7,538 nt of DNA from Flavobacteriales bacterium UBA6969 (lineage in GTDB: Bacteria; Bacteroidota; Bacteroidia; Flavobacteriales_D; Sanyastnellaceae), in contig DJYV01000054.1 of the NCBI GenBank assembly GCA_002448555.1, forward strand, positions 14,644 through 22,181, in the 5' to 3' direction. Shown here in pieces: positions 1-6,095 of this stretch. Below the pieces are notes generated by a model that saw only the letters and a program-made list of their open reading frames with translations, ran no database searches and was not told the DNA's origin. The translations under genes were made by a program, and so were the position numbers. Positions within the stretch are counted from its first letter, which is position 1; each line of letters begins with the position of its first letter.

Positions 1-510
1 ATGGAATGGGACCTGCACAAGCTCGATTACGACCGCAACGGATTTGAGGAATACATCGTTGGTTCTGCTGAAGTGGTGGGCTTGATGTGCCTGAAGGTCT
101 TTGTCAACGGCGACCAAGCCGAGTACGAGCGATTGAAGCCGTACGCCGAGCGACTGGGCGCTGCATTCCAGAAAATCAATTTCCTGCGGGACATGAAAGC
201 GGATTTCGCCGAGATGGGCCGAACGTATTTCCCGAATGTGGACATGACGACGTTCAACGAGGACACGAAGGCGCGCATCGAAGAAGAGATCAGTACAGAT
301 TTTCAAGAAGCCTACAAAGGCATCGTCCAGCTGCCGCAATCCAGCCGCCTCGGTGTCTACTTGGCGTACATCTACTACCAGCGGTTGTTCCAGAAAATCC
401 GGTCGCTCCCCAGCAACCGCATCATGGAGGAACGCATCCGCATTCCCAATGCGCGCAAAGCCACATTGGCTGTCAGCTCCTACCTCCGCCACAGCTTTAA
501 CTTGTTGTAA
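1..510 (+). CDS. crtB: Phytoene synthase CrtB, C-terminal part (5' end outside window)
   Basis: Phytoene synthase condenses two geranylgeranyl diphosphates head to head into phytoene, the first committed step to C40 carotenoids, at the inner face of the membrane. The 169 visible residues carry the family's second half: the YIVGSAEVVGLM stretch (18-29), and the second Asp-rich, Mg-diphosphate-binding motif in NFLRDMKAD, with Asp64 and Asp68 spaced DxxxD, followed by GRTYFP. Full-length CrtB proteins of Bacteroidota are roughly 280 residues, so about the first 110, including the first Asp-rich motif, are missing. The ATG at position 1 is almost certainly an internal methionine that happens to fall at the window edge. 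The TAA stop shares its last base with the ATG of the next gene (TAATG), suggesting translational coupling. Squalene synthase is the only close alternative; the carotenoid neighbours decide for CrtB. Confidence 0.95.
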   Translation: MEWDLHKLDYDRNGFEEYIVGSAEVVGLMCLKVFVNGDQAEYERLKPYAERLGAAFQKINFLRDMKADFAEMGRTYFPNVDMTTFNEDTKARIEEEISTDFQEAYKGIVQLPQSSRLGVYLAYIYYQRLFQKIRSLPSNRIMEERIRIPNARKATLAVSSYLRHSFNLL

Positions 511-1043
511 TGGTGCGCGTGCCGGCCGCAACCAGCTTGTTGTTGGGGCTCGCCTTGGCGTTGACTTGCACTAAGGCGAATGCTCAACACACTCCGTCCT
601 TGACGGAAGTCCGAACGGCCTACCGAGCAGCGTGCTTGGCACCGGCCAACAGTGAAGTCGTCGCGGCCTTTAATCGTACCGCCGAACTTTGGGTTGGAAG
701 CGATTCCACCAATGCCTTTGCGCAAGGCTTGCTCGCCACGGCGCGCATGATGCGGGCCGAAACGCAGTTCAACCCGCTCGCGAAACTCCAGACGTTCCTC
801 TCCCAACGCGACCCTTTGGAGGCGGCCATTGCAACTGATCCGGACCATCCGGAATTGCGGCTGTTTCGGCTTTCCATTCAGTGGTCTGTACCGTTTTTCT
901 TGGATTATGCAGGCAACATGGACGAAGACGCCGGCCGCGTAGCCACCGCATTGGATAACGGCTATTGGGCCGACGATGCCGAACAGGGCGCTTTTGCCTT
1001 AACTTTCCTACAGCACCTCAACGATGACGCTTCCAAACGATAA
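510..1043 (+). CDS. Hypothetical secreted protein in the carotenoid operon, function unknown
   Basis: I do not recognise a named family with known function. The 177-residue product begins with a convincing signal peptide: Arg3, a hydrophobic core at about 8-19, and a likely signal peptidase I site after ANA (25|26). Cys20 lies in the signal region, but the preceding ALT is not a canonical lipobox, so a lipoprotein is unlikely. The mature part of about 150 residues is soluble and probably all helical, with Ala-rich helices (for example FAQGLLATARMM) reminiscent of TPR-like packing. It then has a distinctive segment around LRLFRLSIQWSVPFFL at about 117-132, followed by an acidic NMDEDAG. From memory, similar R-L-S-I-Q plus P-F-F-L segments occur in small exported proteins of Flavobacteriia, but I cannot verify this here. 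Its ATG overlaps the crtB stop by one base and its stop is one base before the preferred idi start, so it is made together with the pigment enzymes. A periplasmic role linked to carotenoids is only an inference. Confidence 0.85.
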   Translation: MVRVPAATSLLLGLALALTCTKANAQHTPSLTEVRTAYRAACLAPANSEVVAAFNRTAELWVGSDSTNAFAQGLLATARMMRAETQFNPLAKLQTFLSQRDPLEAAIATDPDHPELRLFRLSIQWSVPFFLDYAGNMDEDAGRVATALDNGYWADDAEQGAFALTFLQHLNDDASKR

Positions 1044-1044
1044 C

Positions 1045-1590
1045 ATGCAACCCACCGTCGGCACGGATATGGTGGTCTTGGTCGACCCCAACGACAAGGA
1101 AATCGGCTTGATGGAGAAAATGGAAGCCCACGAGAAAGGACTGCTTCACCGAGCTTTTTCGTTTTTCGTCTTCAACAGCAAAGGCGAGTGGCTGCTGCAA
1201 CAGCGCGCGTGGGGCAAATACCACAGCCCCGGCTTGTGGACCAACGCCTGCTGCAGCCACCCCCGGCAAGGCGAAACCCCGGAAGCAGCGGCCATGCGCC
1301 GGTTGCAAGAAGAGATGGGCATGTACTGCCAAGCGACGCCGGTGTTCCAATTCCAGTACCGAAGTGAGTTTTCCAATGCCTTAATCGAACACGAATTGGA
1401 CCACGTGCTCATCGGATACTCGGACACGGCGCCCGAGCCTAATCCAGAGGAGGTCGCCAGTTACCGCTACGTCAGCTTGGAAGACTTGGAGTACGAGTTG
1501 AAGCAATACCCGGCCAACTTCACAGTCTGGTTCCGCATTTGCTTCCAAGAGGTAAAAGACAAGCTCGCCAAGCTCCAACATTCCGCTTGA
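1045..1590 (+). CDS. idi: Isopentenyl-diphosphate delta-isomerase, type 1
   Basis: This Nudix-fold enzyme interconverts isopentenyl and dimethylallyl diphosphate, balancing the C5 units for prenyl chain synthesis. All key positions can be seen when numbered from the ATG at 1045: metal-ligand histidines His29, His35 and His72, the catalytic cysteine in WTNACCSHP (Cys70 aligns with E. coli Cys67), the Nudix-like helix with RLQEEMG (86-92), and the catalytic Glu pair Glu115/Glu117 in IEHELDH. The length of 181 residues is nearly that of E. coli Idi (182). A start at 1024 would add seven residues and overlap the previous gene by 20 bases. I prefer 1045 because the length fits the family, the context before it is A-rich (AAACGATAACATG), and it lies just past the upstream stop. 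The TGA stop overlaps the next ATG (TGATG). Placing idi inside the crt operon suggests precursor supply is regulated with pigment production. Confidence 0.96.
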   Translation: MQPTVGTDMVVLVDPNDKEIGLMEKMEAHEKGLLHRAFSFFVFNSKGEWLLQQRAWGKYHSPGLWTNACCSHPRQGETPEAAAMRRLQEEMGMYCQATPVFQFQYRSEFSNALIEHELDHVLIGYSDTAPEPNPEEVASYRYVSLEDLEYELKQYPANFTVWFRICFQEVKDKLAKLQHSA

Positions 1591-3101
1591 TGGCCGAAGG
1601 GTCCAATCGCACCGTCATCATTGGCGCCGGTGTGGCGGGCATGGCTGCGGCCATTCGCACGGCTGCACAAGGGCACCGGGTGACCGTCCTTGAAGCGGCG
1701 GAGGAACCCGGTGGCAAGCTGCGCGAGCAGACCCATGGCGGTTACCGATTCGATGTCGGACCGTCGTTATTCACTTGGCCAGAACTGGTCCTTGAACTCG
1801 ACGCCCTCGCCCGGGAGAAAGCGGCGCCCGATGCCGACCTCCCTCCGCCCTTTACGTACCAGCGATTGGACCGGTCGACCCATTACTTCTGGGAGGACGG
1901 TAAGCGCCTGACGGCGTGGTCCGATCGCGAGGCGTTCTGCGAGGCCTGTGCATCTGAGTTTGACGTGCCGGCACCCCGAGTGGCTGCACACCTCTCGCAC
2001 AGCTCGGCCTCCTTCGAAGCCACCCGGCGCATCTTTCTAGAGCAGAGCCTGCACGAGTGGAGCCGCCGCAAAACCGGCAAATGGCGCGCAGCCGCCCGTT
2101 TCGCCCATCGCCTCCCCTGGTTCGGAACCCTGCACCGCTGGAATCGGCGTCAATTGCGCGAGCCACACCTCGTGCAGCTGTTTGATCGGTACGCGACCTA
2201 CAACGGCTCCGACCCGCACCGTGCGCCCGCTATGATGCACGTCATACCCCACTTAGAGCACGGCCAGGGCACCTTTTTTCCGGAAAACGGCATGGTCGGC
2301 ATCACCCGGCACTTGCATGCACTGGGCGTCGCGCTCGGTGTGGACTACCGATTCGGTCACCGCGCCCAGCGCATCGAACACGATGGCGCGCGCGTCACCG
2401 GCGTGCGATGTGAAGATGCCGATGGCCACGCGCACACGTTTGCAGCGGACACGGTTGTTTCCAATGCCGACATCTGGCCGACGTTCCGCACCCTTCTGCC
2501 CGATCTGAAAGCACCGGAAAACATCCTCCGACAAGAACGGTCGACAAGCGGAGTCATCTTCTATTGGGGCGTGCGCACCGAGCGACCGGAATTGCACCTC
2601 CACAACATCCTGTTCAGCCAGGACTACCGAACCGAATTCGACACCATTCAGCAGGATGGCCATCCGGGCGACGACCCGACGGTATACATCCACATCAGCT
2701 CCAAACTCAAGCCCGATGACGCACCGCAGGGTGGCGAAAACTGGTTTGTGATGGTCAATGTTGGTGCAGATCCCGCCGGCGTCGAGGCGCAGTTGCCGCA
2801 AATTCGGGCAGCGGTTTTGCGCAAGATTGAACGCACCCTGGGTGTCGACGTGGAGCCGCTCATCGAAACCGAACGGCACTTCACCCCGGCGACCATCGAA
2901 TCGCGGACCAGTTCCCACCTCGGCGCATTGTATGGAGCCAGTTCCAACAGCCGGCTTTCAGCTTTTCTCCGCCACCGCAACCGTTCCACCCAATTGGAAG
3001 GATTGTACTTTAGTGGCGGAAGTGTGCACCCAGGCGGCGGCATTCCCTTGTGTCTGCTCAGCGCCCGCATCACGTCTGACCTCATCGAACAGCGGCCATG
3101 A
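1590..3101 (+). CDS. crtD: Carotenoid 3,4-desaturase, CrtD type (phytoene desaturase family)
   Basis: This is a 503-residue FAD-dependent carotenoid desaturase/oxidoreductase of the CrtI/CrtD family. The N-terminus has the Rossmann dinucleotide motif GAGVAG (12-17) with Glu35 ending the second strand and PGGK following. The C-terminus has the family signature GLYFSGGSVHPGGGIPL (471-487). The central region reads FDRYATYNGSDPHRAP, then HVIPHLEHGQGTFFPENGM, then DDPTVYIHISSK and GGENWFVMVNV. From memory these resemble Bacteroidota CrtD (1-hydroxycarotenoid 3,4-desaturase) more than CrtI, whose equivalent segment reads more like PLFYVxxPS. The directly downstream cruF gene, whose product makes CrtD's 1-hydroxy substrate, supports this. 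The start at 1590 overlaps the idi stop (TGATG); the ATG at 1539 lies inside idi and would put a useless extension before the Rossmann strand. A CrtI acting on phytoene remains the alternative, and an upstream crtI would settle it. Confidence 0.85.
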   Translation: MAEGSNRTVIIGAGVAGMAAAIRTAAQGHRVTVLEAAEEPGGKLREQTHGGYRFDVGPSLFTWPELVLELDALAREKAAPDADLPPPFTYQRLDRSTHYFWEDGKRLTAWSDREAFCEACASEFDVPAPRVAAHLSHSSASFEATRRIFLEQSLHEWSRRKTGKWRAAARFAHRLPWFGTLHRWNRRQLREPHLVQLFDRYATYNGSDPHRAPAMMHVIPHLEHGQGTFFPENGMVGITRHLHALGVALGVDYRFGHRAQRIEHDGARVTGVRCEDADGHAHTFAADTVVSNADIWPTFRTLLPDLKAPENILRQERSTSGVIFYWGVRTERPELHLHNILFSQDYRTEFDTIQQDGHPGDDPTVYIHISSKLKPDDAPQGGENWFVMVNVGADPAGVEAQLPQIRAAVLRKIERTLGVDVEPLIETERHFTPATIESRTSSHLGALYGASSNSRLSAFLRHRNRSTQLEGLYFSGGSVHPGGGIPLCLLSARITSDLIEQRP

Positions 3102-3754
3102 ACACAGCGAGTTTTGAACGGTACTGGATCCCCCGGATCATGGTGTTGCTGCACGCCGTCGGTGTGACGGGCATCCTTGCGGGGTACGGACAGTACTTCC
3201 TCGATTTCACCGCGGTTAATCTCCTCGTCAACGGGGTGCTCGCCTTTTGGGCCGATTGGGAAGAACGGCATTGGACATGGGTCGTCGCGTTTGCCGGTGG
3301 AATCGCCGTCGAAATCATTGGCGTACAGACCGGCTACCTCTTTGGCAACTACAGCTACGGAACGGTTTTGGGGCCCATGGTGGCGGGCGTGCCATTGATC
3401 CTCGGGGCGCTCTGGTGGATTTCCCTCATGGGGTGTGGATGGTGGACGGATCGGCTCATGAACCGCTTGCAGTGGGGGGCCGAAACCGTCAGGGGAAAGC
3501 TGGTGCGGGCCCTCATCGCCGCGACCTTGATGACGGCCTTTGACGGCCTCATCGAACCGGTGGCCATCCAGGCTGGATGGTGGGCGTGGGAAGGCGTTCA
3601 TGTGCCGTGGTTCAATTACGCATCGTGGTGGGGAATCAGCTTTGTGTTTTACCTGCTCCCCCGGCAGCGGCGAGAAAACATCGGGACGGGATTGCTTGTT
3701 GCCATCTTTGTATTCTTCTTCGTTTTTTTGAATTGGTTTCCATGGACACGCTGA
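3098..3754 (+). CDS. cruF: Carotenoid 1',2'-hydratase, CruF family membrane protein
   Basis: CruF-family proteins (the family includes cyanobacterial gamma-carotene 1',2'-hydratase and haloarchaeal bisanhydrobacterioruberin hydratase) add water across the terminal psi-end double bond, giving a tertiary 1'-hydroxyl. The 218-residue product is polytopic with about seven hydrophobic segments (roughly 14-31, 37-52, 61-80, 93-113, 136-158, 175-188, 195-214). Typical family stretches are visible: EIIGVQTGYLFGNYSYG (72-88), FDGLIEPVA (148-156) and WWAWEGVHVPWFNY (161-174). Candidate catalytic or substrate-contacting polar residues within or near the membrane are Glu72, Asp149 and Glu153. It is very Trp-rich (18 of 218). 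The start overlaps the crtD stop as ATGA, so the pair is probably translated together, matching their successive chemistry. It is not related to CrtC, the unrelated hydratase of purple bacteria. Confidence 0.88.
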   Translation: MNTASFERYWIPRIMVLLHAVGVTGILAGYGQYFLDFTAVNLLVNGVLAFWADWEERHWTWVVAFAGGIAVEIIGVQTGYLFGNYSYGTVLGPMVAGVPLILGALWWISLMGCGWWTDRLMNRLQWGAETVRGKLVRALIAATLMTAFDGLIEPVAIQAGWWAWEGVHVPWFNYASWWGISFVFYLLPRQRRENIGTGLLVAIFVFFFVFLNWFPWTR

Positions 3755-4239
3755 TCTACCTCTCACCCGCTCTGATTGTGCTCGCCACCTTCGTCACCAT
3801 GGAAGGTGTGGCGTGGGTCGCACACAAGTACCTGATGCACGGGTTGATGTGGTATTTCCACGAAGACCACCACGTCCATGAGCCGGGATTCTTTGAAAAA
3901 AACGACGCGTTCTTCTTGATTTTCGCGGTGCCCAGTGCCTGGTGCTTCATCACTGGGTCCATGGCCGGAGGCGACTTCCGTGTCTGGATCGGCACCGGCA
4001 TTGCCGCCTACGGCTTGGCGTATTTCCTCGTCCACGACATCTTCATCCACCAGCGGTTCAAGATTTTCACGCGCACAGAAAACGTCTACTTGATGGCCAT
4101 CCGCAAGGCCCACAAGGTGCACCACAAACACCTCAGCAAAGAGGACGGAGAATGCTTTGGCATGCTCTGGGTGCCTTGGAAATACTTCGCTGATGCCCGC
4201 AAAGCCATGCGCGCCAAACGCCAATCAAGCCTGGGATAA
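3742..4239 (+). CDS. crtZ: Beta-carotene 3-hydroxylase CrtZ
   Basis: CrtZ is a di-iron, membrane-bound hydroxylase of the fatty-acid-hydroxylase superfamily that puts a hydroxyl on C3 of beta rings. All four histidine boxes are intact in the 165-residue product: HKYLMH (28-33), HEDHH (40-44), HDIFIH (98-103) and HKVHH (124-128). Hydrophobic segments lie around 4-24, 56-74 and 80-97. The length is normal for bacterial CrtZ. The start at 3742 gives the expected short N-terminal helix; the open frame continues upstream to 3577 but those residues are encoded antiparallel to nothing family-like and lie within cruF. The chosen start overlaps the cruF 3' end by 13 bases, and the stop overlaps the next start (TAATG). 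Since the cyclase probably closes only one end in this pathway, CrtZ would act once per molecule, giving the 3-hydroxy-beta end. Confidence 0.97.
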   Translation: MDTLIYLSPALIVLATFVTMEGVAWVAHKYLMHGLMWYFHEDHHVHEPGFFEKNDAFFLIFAVPSAWCFITGSMAGGDFRVWIGTGIAAYGLAYFLVHDIFIHQRFKIFTRTENVYLMAIRKAHKVHHKHLSKEDGECFGMLWVPWKYFADARKAMRAKRQSSLG

Positions 4240-4991
4240 TGTGGTACGAATTCAACGGTTTGTACCTCGCGGTGAACTTGGGCTGTTTGGCCTTGCCGCT
4301 GCTGTTGAGCTTTGATAAAAACGTGCAGTTTTACAAGAAGTGGAAATACTTCTTCCGCGTCAACCTCTCCGTTGCTGCTTTCTTCATTGTATGGGACGTC
4401 ATTTTCACCAAAATGGGAATTTGGGCATTCAACTCCGACTACCTGCTCGGCCCGTCCATCTTGGGGCTGCCCTTTGAGGAGCTGCTCTTCTTTGTATGCA
4501 TTCCCTACTGCAGCGTGTTCACCTATTTCTCCCTGCAGCACTATGTGAAACGGAACCCGCTCAAGCACGCCGAGACCACCTTGACCATTTCCGCGATCCT
4601 GATTTGTGCGGCCTTGGTGGTGGTGTTTTTCCCGCGCAATTACATCTGCTTGACGTCGCTTTTCACCCTGGCGTGGCTGGTGTGGGCTCAGCGCAACGCC
4701 AAGCCATTCATGGCCGATTTGTGGTTGGCCTTCTTCGTTTTGTTGGTGCCGTTTGTGATTTCCAATGGCGTCCTGACCGGTCTGTCGTTTTGGGGAAAAC
4801 CCTTCATCCACAACGACGCCGCCTCCATCACCGACCAAATCGTCTGGTACCATCCCGGGCACAACACGGGCTGGCGCATCTTTACGATGCCCGCCGATGA
4901 CTTGGTCTACGGTTTCTTGCTGATCGCGATGCACATCGCCGGCATTGAAGCCCTTCGGAAACGCGACGCCGACAAGGGGCGCCTCGCTTAA
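4239..4991 (+). CDS. crtYcd: Lycopene cyclase, fused CrtYc-CrtYd (two-domain membrane type)
   Basis: This 250-residue polytopic protein belongs to the lycopene cyclase type found as two small subunits (CrtYc, CrtYd) in actinobacteria and as one fused protein in archaea, fungi and Bacteroidota. It forms beta-ionone rings from psi ends. Both repeats can be seen. The first has VNLSVAAFFIVWDVIFTKMG and then the acidic motif PFEELLFF (78-85). The second has the tract around TDQIVWYH (198-205), then GWRIFTMPADDLVYGF (211-226). The second acidic motif is PADD where P-x-E-D/E is usual, a Glu-to-Asp change. About seven hydrophobic segments fit the family. It is the last gene of the operon; its TAA stop directly abuts the stop of the convergent gene. 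The neighbouring CruF and CrtD imply that only one end is cyclised in the main product, but whether this enzyme is mono- or bicyclic cannot be read from sequence. Confidence 0.93.
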   Translation: MWYEFNGLYLAVNLGCLALPLLLSFDKNVQFYKKWKYFFRVNLSVAAFFIVWDVIFTKMGIWAFNSDYLLGPSILGLPFEELLFFVCIPYCSVFTYFSLQHYVKRNPLKHAETTLTISAILICAALVVVFFPRNYICLTSLFTLAWLVWAQRNAKPFMADLWLAFFVLLVPFVISNGVLTGLSFWGKPFIHNDAASITDQIVWYHPGHNTGWRIFTMPADDLVYGFLLIAMHIAGIEALRKRDADKGRLA

Positions 4992-4994
4992 TCA
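4989..4994. other. Convergent operon junction with directly adjacent stop codons
   Basis: The TAA of the lycopene cyclase gene (4989-4991, + strand) is followed without a single spacer base by the TCA that is the TGA stop of the minus-strand hydrolase gene (4992-4994). No stem-loop followed by a T-run is visible on either strand around the junction, so neither operon has an intergenic terminator. Each transcript probably extends into the other operon's coding DNA or ends by a factor-dependent mechanism. Confidence 0.9.
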
Positions 4995-6095
4995 CTCCCC
5001 CCACTGAAATGCCACGCAGACCGGGCGGTGGTCGGATAGTTCGACGCGGCCCGTTTGGTAGTCCAACACGTCCAACCCCGGACTCGCCCACACCTGATCG
5101 ATGCGCAAAAACGGCAGATCACCGATGTAGGTAGCGCCCAGCAGCGGGCCTTGGAATACTCCCGCCGAACGGTACGCATCCTGAAGGTGGGCACTGAACC
5201 GGTGCGCCGCATAGGATACCGGCGTATCGTTGAAGTCCCCTACGGCAATCACCGGGTGCGGGCTTTCCGCCACCGATGCCGCGACCTGCTCGGCTTGGTC
5301 CGTTCGCTTTTGCCACGCGGCGGCCAACTGGTTGTAAAGCCGTGAACGCGCAGCCTCGTCCTGCACATTGCGGGCATCCTCGTAATCCTCTTTCTCAAAA
5401 CCGATGCTGCTCAGGTGCATGTTGTGCACGCGCACCGTATCCCCCGAGACGAGGAGGTCGACGTACATGCCGCTGTTGTTTTTGTCGTTGTCAAACCGAA
5501 TGGCCGATTTGGCCAGTATAGGGTACCGCGAAAGCACCGCCAATCCGAACAGTTTGTCCTGTCCACGCCCCAACTTGAACTCCTCTTCCCAGTGGGTCAG
5601 CCCTGTGGCTTGCTGCAGCCGGTCAGCTGACATCCACGGCTGTCGGCGATCTTCCAAGAAGCACTCCTGCAAGCAGATGACATCGGCTTCCTGGGCCGCG
5701 AGGTAGCCCAAAATCGAATCCCGAACGCCCGGTCGCTCAATCCAAGCGTACCGATTGAATTGACGCACGTTCCACGTCACCACCTTGAGTTCCTGCGCCT
5801 CGGCGTCGCTCGGTCCTTCGAAACTGCCCCAGGTCGCCGTTGCATGCGGCCAGCTCAAGGCGAGGAGGAGTGCACCGGCCAGGCCCGCTTTCCAGCGGCG
5901 GGACCACAGCGCCCCCAATGTTCCAATGATGAGTGCACCCGAGGCCAGCGGGTAAGCCATCCCAAACAGCGCCAGCACCGGCACGTCCACCGGGGGCACC
6001 CGCACCGCCAGTTCAGCCAAAATCACCCCCATTCCTCCTGGGAGCAAAAACAAAAGGGACCACACCGGTCGAAAGGTGGAGCGCTTCGCCGTCAT
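4992..6095 (-). CDS. Endonuclease/exonuclease/phosphatase (EEP) family protein with N-terminal membrane anchor
   Basis: The 367-residue product has two parts. Residues 1-90 hold about three hydrophobic segments (roughly 11-33, 38-63, 70-85). The rest is a complete EEP (DNase I-like) domain with all catalytic signatures: TWNVR (Asn109), LQEC (Glu144, metal ligand), GLAVLSRYPI (184-193), NMHLSS (His227), VGDFNDTP (Asp287, Asn289), RIDQVWAS (Asp333) and LSDHRPV (353-359, Asp355/His356). The fold cleaves phosphodiester or phosphomonoester bonds in a divalent-metal-dependent way, but the family covers nucleases, inositol-phosphate phosphatases and sphingomyelinases, so the substrate is unknown. 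With three membrane segments the catalytic domain would face the periplasm or the cytoplasm depending on orientation, which I cannot settle. The ATG overlaps the upstream rhomboid stop as ATGA, so the two are likely co-translated. No Shine-Dalgarno sequence precedes it. Confidence 0.93.
   Translation of the reverse strand: MTAKRSTFRPVWSLLFLLPGGMGVILAELAVRVPPVDVPVLALFGMAYPLASGALIIGTLGALWSRRWKAGLAGALLLALSWPHATATWGSFEGPSDAEAQELKVVTWNVRQFNRYAWIERPGVRDSILGYLAAQEADVICLQECFLEDRRQPWMSADRLQQATGLTHWEEEFKLGRGQDKLFGLAVLSRYPILAKSAIRFDNDKNNSGMYVDLLVSGDTVRVHNMHLSSIGFEKEDYEDARNVQDEAARSRLYNQLAAAWQKRTDQAEQVAASVAESPHPVIAVGDFNDTPVSYAAHRFSAHLQDAYRSAGVFQGPLLGATYIGDLPFLRIDQVWASPGLDVLDYQTGRVELSDHRPVCVAFQWGE

Noticed and set aside
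551..575. Lipoprotein signal in the hypothetical secreted protein (Cys20)
   Set aside because: The residues before the cysteine are A-L-T, which do not match a lipobox with a small residue (G/A/S) at -1; the ANA|Q site fits signal peptidase I better.
1539..1589. Earlier ATG as start of the CrtD-like desaturase
   Set aside because: It would add a 17-residue basic extension encoded inside idi before the Rossmann strand. The ATG at 1590 overlaps the idi stop in the same way as other junctions of the operon.
3703..3710. CATCTTTG resembling the Bacteroidota -7 element (TAnnTTTG), upstream of crtZ
   Set aside because: The first base does not match, no TTG stands at the right distance for a -33 element, and it lies within cruF. 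Not enough to call an internal promoter.
2648..3766. Minus-strand open frame of 372 codons antisense to crtD and cruF
   Set aside because: The predicted protein is Pro/Arg/His-rich and low in hydrophobic structure with no motif, and it lies opposite two well supported enzyme genes. Long antisense frames are expected in GC-rich coding DNA.
4086..4934. Minus-strand open frame of 282 codons opposite crtZ and crtYcd
   Set aside because: Gln/His/Glu-rich composition without family features, fully within conserved genes on the other strand.
4966..4985. Possible hairpin (CGCC...GGCG) near the end of the lycopene cyclase gene as a terminator
   Set aside because: The clean stem is only about four pairs, lies inside coding sequence and has no T-run on either strand.
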